64,000 bases of DNA from Sternotherus odoratus (taxonomy: Eukaryota > Chordata > Testudines > Kinosternidae), in NCBI GenBank assembly GCA_032164245.1, contig JAVMKO010000002.1, forward strand, positions 62,405,840-62,469,839, written 5' to 3'. The stretch's first letter is position 1; each line of letters opens with the position of its first letter. The translations under genes were made by a program, and so were the position numbers. Shown one piece after another: positions 1 through 12,240 of this stretch. The notes beneath the pieces were generated by a model. The model did no database searches, was not told where the DNA came from, and saw only the letters and a program-made list of their open reading frames with translations.

Positions 1-3000
1 CTTTTATAGATTGAGACAAACAATCTGGGATAAAAAACTTACATGTCACCTTACACGTTTCATGACATGTTTGTTACCACCTCTTGTACTTCCCTCCTGA
101 GTCAGACAAAACATTCCTATTCACTACTTGGCTTTGTATTTTACTTCTTATGTTTTAGACAAAATATCATCACTCATCCCTTTTGTCAAACCATTTTATT
201 GTGTGCTAGGTTGGGGTGTTCTTGTGCTGGCTGGCTGGAATGTGTTCAGTGTGTTTTAGCAATGCTAGCAATAGTGGTGCCGAGTTTGTGTATCGGACAC
301 TGACTTGCTGGCAAGCATCTTCTTTTAACAGGGCTTGACTGTTGCTTATAGCATAACTTTTGCTGACTTTGGTTCAGGTCTCAGACTTTGCACCAGGCCC
401 ATGCTTCAGCCTCTCTCTTTCTACTACAGTTGCCTACTTTTTGTTTTTATACAGGGAGGATGTTTACCCATTGTTCCGAAAAAACATAATGCATGGACTG
501 AATATGACTCAGTGGGCTAAACACTATTACATGGCTACCTTACATTACCAGAGATTTATGTCCCATCTGTCTCTTGGTCTGCACATCCCCTCATATAACT
601 TCTGGATAGATTTTATTTGCCAATGGTTTTTAGTTCCTTTATGGTAGGCCTGGGAATGGTACACGCGGAACTATGAATGAGGACTACAGTGTTAGGATTG
701 AGCTTTGGGGACACTCCCAAATAATTAGCATATAGGGATAATATGGATATGGTATTTGTATTAGTAGTATATATAGGATATATATGTATAGTATGTATGT
801 GTACATATGATAGTGCCTTATATTCAAACATAACAATCTTTTTCCAATCTGGTGTTGTAGTCTGGCCCTTTTACTTTGATACCACAAATAGCAACATACT
901 CCTATTAGAGCAGTACAATTATCACCTGTATTATACTTAGTAGTAGGTTGAGTGTTTTGAAATACTGTGATAGGCATTATTACAGTATGTTTCACAGTGC
1001 TATAAGAAGTAAAACAGAAATTTGGAGTAGTGACATTACAAATGAGGTCTTTATATATAAATTTTTGTAACTAGTTACAGTACTGTTCATTTATATAGAG
1101 TTAATCTCTCTTAGTTCAAGAGTTCCTCCCTTCTGAGGTTGCTTTTCACCCCCCTCCCCTGCCTCTCCTCATTTCTGCATTCTCTCTTTGTTTTAAAAGT
1201 TAAAGTTTTTACAGAAACTGCCAAAAGATAAAGGAATTAAAAACAGAACACAACAACAAACAAACAAAAAAATAGGGTAAAAACTTTCCTTTAAATAAAT
1301 CCAATAAATTAATTATTTTAACCCTTCAGGAATGCAACAACTGAAAATACTCCTAACTTTCTTGAAGACACGATTGCCGAGCAACAGAAAAGCAGACTCT
1401 GCTTCTAATCCTAACCACTGACTAATATTTGAAACATGGGTTTTCTTTATTTCCATACAGCAGGGTTTTAAAATAAAGTTAATATAAAATAATGTAAAAT
1501 GCCTTAAGTTACTAAAGTAATACAATAAATTTGGCAAATAATATAAATGTTTATCCATTTTTATTAAGTTTTAAATGAAAAGGTAATAACTTGCTTATTT
1601 AAATATTTAAACCCTTTATTTACCTGTATGTTTTCTTTAACATATTGTGTTAGTAATAAAGCTCTTAATGTCTTATCTTTTATAATTACAAATAGAATTC
1701 TGGCCCCAGTTGTTTTTAATTTTAAGTCTGTCCTGTGTTGTATGTTGCATGGGTCATGAAAGTACTTTATTATTATTATTTTTTTGCAACAAAAGTCAAT
1801 TTTGTACTTTTTCAATATATGCAGTACCACACTATTTTAATATTATGGTTGGTGTTACTGTCATGATATTACCACTGATTTTTTGCAAATTTCAAAAAGA
1901 TCTTCGTTATAAATATATGTACATCTATTTCTGCCACAACAAATAATGCAATTGCAAGCACAAAGATGTTCTTTTACTAATCATAGGATTTTTTAGTTCA
2001 AAGGAAAAAATGTAAGGGGAACATCAACAATAACACAAACATAATATTAACAAAATGTCAATTTTATATTTGGGTTTTATAAACTTCTCTATGCCTTTAT
2101 CAAGCATTAAATATAAAGTTATAAAAATGTTATAGCAAGAATGCTAAAAATATAACAATTTATGCTATGTCTGGTTATGTTATAAAATGTAAAAGCTCAG
2201 CAAACAATTTCACCTTTGGCTCCCAAGCTCAACAAAGTGTCATGAAAGTGTAATATTCTCAATGTGTTTGCACAAACCTGCATTTAACATTTATTTGGGT
2301 TTCATTTTATATACTTTTCTTTTAAGTTGTGTTAAAAGGAAGTAATAGTTGTTAAAGTTTGTGCTTCTAAATAGTTAACAAAAATGTAACTGGTATCACA
2401 AGCAAATTAACTCTAAAAGGTTTGGCTAAAAATTCTGTTACTAACTCTTTTGCTAAAACTAAGAGCTCAGCAGGGGAAAGCAATACACCTCTCATAAAAA
2501 ACTTTGAGCATCTATTTTAACAGTTAAATATTATATTTAGTATAAAATATAAGTAATGCACCTGAAGTGAAAATAAATGCCTATACAACAATTGCAAAAG
2601 TATAGCTTGTGTGATAAACAAACTTCGTCTCCATTACATTGTAAACAAACTAAGCTAATCTTTGTATTTAATTTTGGTTACTGAAAACAAGAGAATGTAA
2701 ACAAACCAACAAAAACTTTATTATGTTTACTTAAGCTGTTTAATGTTGCATCTTACAGACTGAAGACACCCGAAAATATCACACCCCAAAGACACCAGAG
2801 GATATCAGTACACAGTAAAAAAACCCAAACCCTAGAACATCAAAAAGAAAAGAAAAATGAAGTGCTTTATAAACAACAGACCGGTCAACTACACTTCAGG
2901 CTACCATATATAAACAATTAAGTAGGCAAACAGCTAAAAACCACTAGCTGGACCAGGTCTAATTGTCATTTAAACTGTGTAGTATTAAGGAAAGTAAGTT

Positions 3001-3594
3001 CATGTGCCTGTGGTTTTAAACCTTTAACATCAAAATATGGATAAATGTGGCTACTGTGTAAAAGCAACTGTATTATTGCTGTATTGTTGCTGTACAACAT
3101 TTACAATGTGCATAATATTGCTAAAGTGTTTAACCAACACACAGGTAAAAATCAGCAAATAAATGGCAGGAAACAACAACAACAGGGCAAGGAAAAAACA
3201 AATTGGTAAAAAAATTAAGTTACATAGTAACTATAAATTGGGTAAACAAATTCCCTGTTAGTAACTGTCATAATTTGTGCCAGTGACACTGAATCCTAAC
3301 TAAGGTACATGTTATTCAAAACAATTTTGTTCAGTGTCTGGGTACAAATACTAAATCCTAACACAGTAATATTTAATAAATTGGTTACTGTCCCTCCAGT
3401 AGATTATCTGAAAGACAGCATCTATAAAAAAACTAGATCTATTGTCAACTACTGGTGTATCACAGAGCAGTGCAGCCAGTGAAACAGAAAAGCTAGATGT
3501 TCCTGTTTCCTGCCCACCAAAGCTTATCCCAGAGTGTGACAATCAGCTGCAAGGGTAATCTATAACCTACTAATAGTATAGGATAAAAGCACAC

Positions 3595-3690
3595 ACAAAA
3601 AACAGATTTCACGGTGGGAGACTAGATTTTAGGGTCTGTGACACGTTTTTCATGGCCGTGAATTTGGTAAGGTCCTACCTATAAATTAAA
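3595..3690. repeat. Short interspersed repeat relic with inverted motifs
   Basis: A sequence of about 95 bases with facing copies of a cacgg/ccgtg motif (tttcacggtggga and catggccgtgaatttgg), ending near aaggtcctac. It resembles, from memory, a common short DNA-transposon-like repeat of turtles and crocodilians. No second copy was found in the window. Confidence 0.4.
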
Positions 3691-3879
3691 ACTTGATTTG
3701 TACCAAATAAAGTAATTTCTGCTTCATCGACAGGTTTATGGCTGCACTCCTTTGGTGGTCACTGATTTTATGGATTGAAGCAGCAATGTCCCTTAAAAGG
3801 ACACTGACAGTAATTTCCATACCTTTAAAAGTCATTTTTCATCCTGCAGTTTTTATCAATTGCTTGGAAACTTGTTACT

Positions 3880-4400
3880 AAATATACTGCGAGATTAGAG
3901 GGTGATGGGTTGTGTATCCCAGACAGGTCCAGGTGGCCCTAGAAGAAGGGTCAACCTTAGAGGAGTTATGGGAGAAAGCAAGCCTGCAAGAGCTAGGTAG
4001 GAAGAAGCCCATGGAAACAGCATAACAGGGAGGACTGTGCAGACCTTGACTATTTGTTACCCTGGATTGGTACCCAGTATAGAGGATGGGCCTAGGTTCC
4101 CCTGCCAGCCACTGGGAAGTGGCATCAGAGCCATGGAGGAGGGAGCTATTGTGACTTGGCAGGAGGACTAAACCACAAAGGTGAGGCACTGCAGTTCCTG
4201 AGTGCAGGAGAGGGGCTACAGAGTGAGATGACAGGCTGAGGACTGCAAGAAGAGGGCATCTGACTGGCAGAGCTACTTCCCAGATATGGCCAGAAGGAGA
4301 TACTCTAGTAGTCAGTAGACATCCCCATGTCAATAGGTTGTGGAACAACATTTGTCCAAGCAACAGCACATCAGAGTTAGGGACATATTTTTCGGTACCC
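3880..4400. repeat. GC-richer block, possible degenerate LTR-like repeat
   Basis: A roughly 500 bp block of distinctly higher GC content than its AT-rich surroundings (contains ccagacaggtccaggtggcc and ccactgggaagtggcatcag). The minus-strand open frame across it has no recognisable domain. Composition and wording resemble degraded LTRs of reptile genomes from memory; no ends or target-site duplication were identified. Confidence 0.35.
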
Positions 4401-5223
4401 AACTTTATATATAATTTTTAAAAATCTCTGCTTTTGTGATAACAGTTTTTTGATAGGGAAGATAAATATATCGTATCATGTTTATCCTGCCTGTCAGGGA
4501 AAGAGGAAGTGTAAATTCTGGTTGGAGCCCCAGAGCTATATTTTGGCAATGAAGAAGAGATGAAAAATACTGCTTTGTCTTCTCAGCTTCAACATCTTCC
4601 CTCACTATTGCACTACTGAGTTTATATTTATCTTACCACCCATAAAAATCAAATATTTTTATAAGGGTGTAAATCAATGCAGTTCCCAGGAAGGAATTCT
4701 CTTCTTCCATCACAGCAGAGCAATGCACAATCAGCTAGATGTAGTTTAGGGTATTTTTGATCTTTCCCTAACCCCACTCTGAAGTATTAGGTATTGGCCA
4801 CTGCCAAGATATCAAACTCAATGCATACAGAGTCTGATGTGCTGTGACAAATGCCATATTCTTTTCTTTGTTATTTCAGTGCTTTCTTGTACCTACTGAG
4901 AATTTCTGCAAGGGAAATCAGATGTTCAGTTGCCTGTAGGCTTCCTTTTCCAACAAAGAAGAGGTGAGAAACAGTTTTTTTTCACTGGAGCATTTCAAGT
5001 GTATCTGTTGCCTCATCATACACAAACACTTAGATACTAGGTTTAAGAATTGGAATTCACCATGATGGAGTTACAAGGTCAGGTATGCACAACTGTAGCG
5101 GAAGAGAGGAGCAGCATGACTGCATGTGCACTTGTGTGTGTAAAGGAAAAAAAGAAAGAACAAAAGAAAACTTGATTAGTCAAGTGACTGACAGCATACG
5201 TCAGTGATGCCATCTTTCTTTAC

Positions 5224-5378
5224 CTGTTGAGAGAAACAGGATTTTGCAGATTGCTCTGTGTAACCAAATGAAGGACCTTCGAAAACTGCAGTGGGAAGTT
5301 TGAGGACCTCCCGTAGAAACATATCATACCTTCCATAAACCATCACTCCACCAGAGTCTGAAATCATTGAGAAAATAT
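5224..5378 (-). CDS. DTNA: DTNA coding exon 5 (second EF-hand module)
   Basis: This 155-base exon encodes (Y)[18 protein letters not shown] through [20 protein letters not shown] and ends with SCFSQQ in phase 0. A cccag acceptor and gtaaag donor bound it. It is most of the second EF-hand-like module, just before the segment leading into the ZZ domain. With the four upstream exons it brings the coding total to exactly 201 codons. The next expected exon (family sequence beginning KKVTLNGFLDTL) is not recognisable in the remaining 5.2 kb, so the following intron crosses the window edge. SDSGG and YDMF differ mildly from the mammalian SDSSG and YDQF that I recall. Confidence 0.96.
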
Positions 5379-6782
5379 CTGGGGAAATTAAAACAAACAA
5401 AAAAATGTATATATATAAAGGAATGAAAAGGAGAGGTTTACTTCATTTAAACTGCAGATCTTCTCTTAGTTCAACAACATGTGATCTGAATTTAAAGTAA
5501 TGAGATTTTATTTATAATGTATTCAGCTTATGGAAAATTTCAATATTATTGCACCTTTAATTTTAGCCTAACTTGCCAGAGGCAAAAGGCAAATGCATAT
5601 GTAAGAAAACGATCAGATTTTTATATTAAAATATTCCTGCTTTTGAGGCTCTGTGGTATTGTTCCTTTTTAGCTGGTGTTTGATGCATAATATAAGAGAC
5701 TAATTTAGTCAGATAGAATGGATCCAACTTGACAAAGTGCAAAACATCAACTTCAACTTTTTCCTCTGGTGCCATTCTGGCACTGAGTTCATGAAGCTGT
5801 TTTTATTTTTTGGACATGTAGAAAACTCAACAAATTTTAAATGCGTTACTTGATTCTTATCACTTTGTTGTCTTAAATTATTTGTCATGTTAATATCGCA
5901 ACAACTTGTTATTCTAGAGCTGCGCCTTACTCTTTTTATTTTCCTTAATGATAGACTTCACTTTCTTACTAAAAAAACAAAAAAGTGTAAAGGGATTCAA
6001 AACTTAGTGGAGGATGCTAGAGTAAGGGACCGTTATTTTTCAGGCTGTTATGGCCACATCTGTTCTAGATGGCAGATATCACACTGGGTGCACCTGGAGA
6101 AATTCCAAGTGAAGGACCCCACAATTCACTGCTGGGAAACCAGTGTCACACTACATCCTGCCACTGTACACTTGAGTCCACTGTATGCTGGACTCAAGGA
6201 ATCAATAGCCATCCTTATGCACAACACCAGAGAAAAAGGAGAACTGAACACTGTACTATAGATGAAGCTGATCCCAAGGGACAAGAATTCTAAAAGGCAG
6301 TCTCTCAGTGCTTCTTCAGCTAGAATAAACCTTAGCGAAATTTGTATGGGAAATTAGATAAATCCTGTAAAGTAGAAGGGATAGACATGTGCTTCTGGAA
6401 AGGAAATATGAACAGTGTTTATATGGCATTGTTTTTCTAACTGAAAATGAGAGCGATGTCATGAAAGAAGAAATTGTCCAATGGTGCTTTATAATGCTAG
6501 ACATTTGCTGCACTTGACTGTACTTATGATAATCTTTGAATTCAATCAGTCCTATCAGAAATCAAATTTGTACTGTGCTCATCGGAATTAGAGATATGTG
6601 ACCTGGCTCCGTAACTGGTGAGAGTCCATCCAAAAAGTGAACTGTGCTTATCTGAAGATGCAAATTGGTTCAGCAAAACCCCATCACCAAATTTAAGCAT
6701 GCTCTAATCCCATCAACCTGACATTCTGGCACAATTTGATATCTTACCAAATACAGGGGTGAACGACAGACAAAAGACTTAC
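5379..6782 (-). other. DTNA: DTNA intron between coding exons 4 and 5
   Basis: A 1,404 bp intron, the shortest of the four complete ones here, with canonical borders. Apart from AT-rich sequence I see no gene, RNA or transposon. The plus-strand 124-codon frame at 5887-6261 has no recognisable domain. Confidence 0.9.
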
Positions 6783-6868
6783 ATCTTAATTTGTCCATGA
6801 TCTTTCCTCCACAAAGAGTTGCCAAAGCCATTTTGACAGCAAAAACTGAAATTTTACCATGTCCTTCC
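6783..6868 (-). CDS. DTNA: DTNA coding exon 4
   Basis: This 86-base exon encodes [20 protein letters not shown] followed by GKIMDKLR. It begins with one g, completing the Pro codon from exon 3, and ends with a t that starts the Tyr codon completed in exon 5. Acceptor ctaacag and donor gtaagt are both canonical. It links the two EF-hand-like modules (Pfam EF-hand_2 to EF-hand_3 by established domain architecture). I see no substitutions relative to the DTNA sequence I recall, which fits strong constraint on this segment. Confidence 0.96.
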
Positions 6869-7184
6869 CTGTTAGATAATAAAAAGTTGTTATATGGCAT
6901 GATCTGACCAGCATGAATGTACATTTCAACTGCATCTTCTTGACATGACATAATATACCAGACACATATTATATGTAGGTTCATAGAGTTGAAAATAAAA
7001 TCTTTAGATTAATGCATTTTTCTTTTCAGATTTTTACTGTTTTCTTTTGAGAGGACAGAGTGGCAGATTTCTCTGTAAAGCCATCAGAGACCCTCTAAGA
7101 ACATCAACAAGGCACATTTTAATATTAAGCTTATAAAAACAATGTTTGAATGCTGGTTAGCACATCATGCATTAAGCTGATTAT

Positions 7185-7330
7185 TATTATTATTATTACA
7201 TATTGCTATTTGTACTATTGTAGTGCTCAAAGGCCCCAATCAAAATCAGGGCCCCACTATGCTAGAAACTGTCCATACAGACATAATTTGAAACAGAACG
7301 TAACGAGTGAGTGCAAAAAGTGATAGTGAG
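7185..7330 (+). repeat. Dispersed non-LTR-type fragment (MIR/L3-like)
   Basis: A tattattatt run followed by aaggccccaatcaaaatcagggccccactatgctagaaactgtc-type sequence. The related block at 46000-46140 has the same order of motifs (a tatta run, a gaggg segment, ttgtgctagaa, then cagtccgtgcc). Two copies in one window support a dispersed family. The MIR/L3-like assignment is from memory. Confidence 0.5.
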
Positions 7331-10147
7331 GAAAGGAGAATGAGGATAATGGCTAAAGAACACGTGGTTACCCAGCTTAGCTATTATACTAGTTAATGGT
7401 TCCAAGCCATTTGCCTTTTTCAATTATACTCTTGATTTACATGCAATCTTAGAAGGCATTTAGTTAAAACATGGACACTAAGACCCAATCCAAACCCCAC
7501 TGAAGTCAACAGCAGACCATTTATTTTCGATGGACTTTGGATAAGGCCCCCATGTTGAAATCATCTTATTTTCAAGAAAAGTCTCTTTTTAAATACCATC
7601 CTTTGTCACCGTCAGAATTTACCATTTTGGAGGCACAGACATAATACTATACAGGGTCTCACTAGTCACTATGGCCATGCAGAATCCCACACTTTTCCCT
7701 GCAGCAGTGATGGCACAATCCCTTGGTTAAATGGAGGAGTTAAGCATCTGGTATATTTCATTTCACACAAATTCTATTCTATTCAATACTATTTAAACAC
7801 ATATGAGGTATTCGATATAGGGGAACAACGTTCTATAATAATTTTCCTACAAATCTAGTCATGTCCCCGTCAGATGATAAGGATCTTTTCCTCCTTGGAA
7901 GGAACAAGCCTGTACATTGCAGTGTCTAGATGCAATGTACACATTTTATGAATTGTCAGTCTTTTTTACTGAAGCATTTTAAGGCAAAACTCATCTGCCC
8001 CATCTCCATACCAATTATCCTGCAGCCACCTCAGTGATTATTTATCATACAGAAACCATAGCACATTCCAGTTTCTGAGCCAGTATTTTTCCATCTTCAT
8101 TATAAGGTCCTCTGATTTAAATTCAAAATCATTTCCCTTAGTATGAAAAAAAACTTAGCACAGGTTGTTTAAAGAAATTACACTATCACAAGCAGAAGCA
8201 TGATCATGCTAAAATGTACAGTTTCCCTAAAAATAATGAAATTCCTCCTCTTTTGCATTAATTCTTTTGGTGACAAAATTTCCAAATTTACTTTTTCTTT
8301 GGATTTCTCAGCACCTTCCCTCAAGTCAGTTAAGATACAAATTATGGTGGGGCAGTATTTACCTATTACCCATGGAGATGTTTAATGGGTTCCTATAACT
8401 CTGTTTAACTAAATCAGTGAGAGCATATTCTCATCCTAATAAAGAGAATCATTGTTTCACAGTCAGCCAATTCCTTTATTTTCAATTTTACAGCACGACA
8501 AACCCATTTTTCCTTTGAATTTCAGCAATGGGACTAATAATGGAAGAGGTTACTACTCAGTATGAAGGTGGCAGAGCGTGGCCATAAGATTCTGTTTCAC
8601 CATCGGGAACTAGATGTTCTCTGACCTCCAGTCTATGCTCCATTAGAGGACACAGTGGGTCTCTATCTAGACTCCATAAGCCAACCTATGTATAAAGATT
8701 CTGGAGTCTGGATATTAAAAGTTATATGGCTATTCTAATTGCTTTGGCAATAGCTAAGAAAGTGATGACAAGATGAAATCTATTTCTCCATCCACATTTA
8801 TGGAATAGCTCTAGTGCTTGTTAGTCATGACCTGAATGGAGGAAATTATGTGCCAGAATGAAAAGATTACCTGATTTCTGAATACATAGTCCTCACTATT
8901 GTCCCTCTGCTAACCCCAAAATCTAAGCAGCACAACACACATACATAACAGAGTAACCTCTTGTTTTATTTTGGTTATTAAAAACACACTACTGTCCTGT
9001 TGTCCCATAGAAATACTCTCAATTTAGCATATTAAAATGTGTGATTGCTTCACGCCTATGAGGACTCAAAGTTTACAAAATGAATGGCTGTTTGGCATTT
9101 CCTACGATTGAGTTACCTAAACAATCTTTACAGCCTTGCCAACTTACTCACTTTTAGATCAGTGTGTTACAATTTAAATATGTGCAATTCCAACTATGAC
9201 GAGATTGTTTTGAAAATCTGTTTAAACTTTTTTTTTTTTTTACTTCTTTTGGCAAAAATAAAAAATAGAGAAGCACACAAAAAGGAATGATTCCCCTCTG
9301 GAAGCACTTAAAAGAGAAGGGATGGATAAATAACAATCCTTTATATATTCTTTAATGCTGTTTTTCTGTGCACATTCTCTTTTCATTTTGGCTGTGTACT
9401 ATTTCTTTGTTCAATTGCAAAAGATTAAATCAGAGTGTGAAATCTTTAAAATACATTTGCTTCTCCTACAATTCCATCCTTGTCATTTTTTACTCATAGT
9501 GGGCCAGATCCAGTTAGTGTAGCTGTATATATATTTATTATATACCAGCTGAGGATCTAGTTCACTATGTGCATTCTGGTCCTTTGTAAATTTTTCTACT
9601 CTCAACCTTTGACACGGAGACATTCATCTGATTTTAAAGTACCTGTTAAATGTAACTCAAATTCATGCTAAGTGGAAGCAATTGCATTTCTAAGTGGTAC
9701 TGAAGAAGTTGCATGACGAAATAGCCACGTGGAAATGCTCTAGATTTAGCTATTCCTCCCCAATAGGTTTAGTTATATTTACTTACAGGATTATTATTAT
9801 TTTTAATGGCAGACACACATCAGTTAGCCTTCAGCTTTCCACCCCAGCAACAGAGGTTCTTCCCACACTTCAATGGTTATTGAAGCAGGGGAGGTGGGAA
9901 GGGAATATATTATATGTATGTTTTGAAACTGTCAATTTGACTTGATTTGTTTTGACACTATTTTGTATCAGTCATTTGTATTCATAAATACCTAAATAGA
10001 GCTAGTGTAAATTCAATTTGCCCACCAAAGTTTATATATATACACATATACACATGACTGATAACTGGACCTGATAACGGGGTCTAGGGCTTTCCAAAGT
10101 CCCCAGGACCCAGAAATGCTCCAGGCAACTCTGCTCTGTAGTATATA

Positions 10148-10416
10148 CCGTATTTTTCGCCCTATAAGACGCACTTTTTCTTCCCCAAAACGGGGGGGGG
10201 GGGAAGTTGGTGCGTCTTATAGGGCGAATGTCTTATAGGGCAAAAAAAAAAACCGCCTCGCTCTCCCGCGGCGGGGAGGGGGGAACCTCGGCAGCCCGCC
10301 CGCGCGGCGGGGATGGGAGAGCGAGGCGCTTTTTTTTTTTTTTTTGTCCGGATTTTTTATTAAAAAACGAGGGGGCGTCTTATAGGCCGGAGCGTCCTAT
10401 AAGACGAAAAATACGG
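10148..10416. mobile_element. TA-flanked MITE with ccgtatttttcg termini
   Basis: Terminal inverted repeats ccgtatttttcgccctataa (left) and the complement of ttataggacg...cgaaaaatacgg (right), about 25 bases each, are flanked by TA on both sides (10146-10147 and 10417-10418). Subterminal copies of the cttatagggcg motif recur inside. The GC-rich core has a second inverted pair (gcctcgctctccc facing gggagagcgaggcgc). Non-autonomous, Tc1/mariner-like by TA target duplication. No transposase is encoded. Confidence 0.88.
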
Positions 10417-11751
10417 TAGCTCCTCTCTACAAGCAGTATTCAGACCTCTTGAGTAAAGTGCTGTTACACAAGAGTAAATACCTCAGCCACAGGCTGATAG
10501 CCTCATGCAGGTATAGATTGAATGCAGGGTGCATCAACTGAAGTGTTCATAAAACCTCGCAGGCTGACTAACAAAAGAGGCTTGCCATTTTACTAGTAGA
10601 AAGAACAGAGCACAGGAAAAATTTTGTATATTACCTTTCATATTGAAGGTATCCCACAAACCCTTCAAAGAATAGTCTTGAAACAAAAGTGACCGTACAA
10701 ACATAGCAGCCTGCACATGTTAAGCAACAGTACAACAGAGTATTGAGATAAGGGAATGCTGGAAGTAGGGGCATCCCCTACCGTTTCAAAAATTCTCACT
10801 TGCTTTTAAATTGACAGAGTGGAGCAGAAGGTCCTCTTTTTAATGCACAGGGGTACAGTGCAGTACCCCTATCTAATGCACTCTAGCGCCAAAAATGAGT
10901 ATAAGACCAGGGTCCAGCCCAGGACTTGAGCTGCAGCTCTCTGGCCCAAGTGTGAGAGTGGTACCAAAAGAGCTGCATTGACAACTGTTACGCTATCCAG
11001 TTATGGCTGAAATTGCCATAAAGAAAATAAAAGTTTAATGCAGAGACCAAAAGAAAATAAGCTAGTATCTTCTGAATGTTTTGAAATACAACAAATTTAT
11101 CCCATTAGAATGGCACAAAACCTCTGATTTCATAGTTGACTAGACGTGAAACACAGGCTTTTAAACTATACTATCACTTCCAAAGGGAACAGAATTTTTT
11201 CAAATAATCATGGAGGCTCTTAACACCTTAATTATGACAGTGAACTCTGAATTGTCACAGCTTATAATTAAGAGTTTCCTTTCTTGGAAATATTTCAGTA
11301 AGGAAATTAATTGGAATCAAGCTGAGCTCTTTCATTCAACTGAGCAACACATATAATGACCAAATCTTGGAACTGCACTTTTTTAATGGTTAGCAGGACT
11401 ATATAACTTGCACTTATTAACAAAGCTGGAGAGAGCAGAGAATTTAACATTTTGTGACTAAATGGAAGGGCAAATGAGAAACTGCTTTCAGGGCAGATAT
11501 TGAGTTTCTCCACAGACTGACTTTAATTTCCTAGAAAAGACATTTGTTTAAAGAGAGGGGTGAAACCAAGCTGCTCCAATTATGTCTTGTATCTTTCGTA
11601 GTCTGCTTGCTTCCTAATACAGGTATCCCAAAGAGCATAACAATAAACTGCAGTCTCCATGTTAATGGAGACAACATCCAAATTTGAATACTGAGTGTGA
11701 CAAGAGGATGGTTTGTAACATATTTCAGACTATCAATCGAGAACTTTTCAA

Positions 11752-12240
11752 GAACTACCGTACTGGATTAGACCAGAAGTCCATGTAGTCTGATATCATG
11801 TTTCTGACACTGGCCTACGCTAACTGGCTGAGAGGTTTGAACTAGCCATCCTGTTGTGTCAGAATGTACCACAGAGTGGTAGAAGTGCAGATATTTCTTC
11901 CTGACACAAGTGGATCATCTTATGCTTTAAAGCAGATGCCACTGCCCAATTTTCATGTGATTTCTCCTTAGTTACATGAACAAATTAGGCATCCATTGCC
12001 TAGTATTTGGAAATCTGGCCTTCTTATGCTGTTTTGAAACATACTAAGCTCTTCCATCACCTGACAGTGAGTTTCACACACTAACTATCCATGAATACAT
12101 TCAAATGACCTTTTAATTTTGACTTTTAATTTAATAGAGATCCTTCTTGTTATTGTATTAAGATTTATATATTTTTCTTATTGCAGTTCCTCTTTATTTT
12201 TCTCCTTTCCAAACTGAAGACCTCAGGAAACACTCAAAAT
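11752..12240 (-). mobile_element. CR1 LINE relic, antisense
   Basis: Sequence beginning aagaactaccgtactggatt-agaccagaagtccatgtag, continuing through a cctgacacaagtggatcat segment and ending near tttccaaactgaagacctc. It follows the order of the reverse complement of the CR1 3' region common in turtles and birds, heavily diverged. No open frame remains. Identification is by recognition only. Confidence 0.6.

Larger units (their letters stand above)
1..5223 (-). other. DTNA: DTNA intron after coding exon 5 (partial)
   Basis: AT-rich intronic DNA running off the left edge. No further DTNA exon was recognised. Bases 735-810 are a TA/TG-rich low-complexity stretch. Bases 1200-3300 are AT-rich with no gene or repeat I can name. 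Relics at about 3595-3690 and 3880-4400 are listed separately. The open frames here (for example 3878-4402 minus) look like chance or repeat-derived frames. Confidence 0.8.

Noticed and set aside
3878..4402. 174-codon minus-strand frame
   Set aside because: Ser/Leu-rich with no domain, in a GC-richer repeat-like block; no splice-site or conservation argument.
1..5223. DTNA coding exon 6 to the left of exon 5
   Set aside because: I looked for the expected continuation (KKVTLNGFLDTL...) on the minus strand and found no matching sequence; it must lie outside the window.
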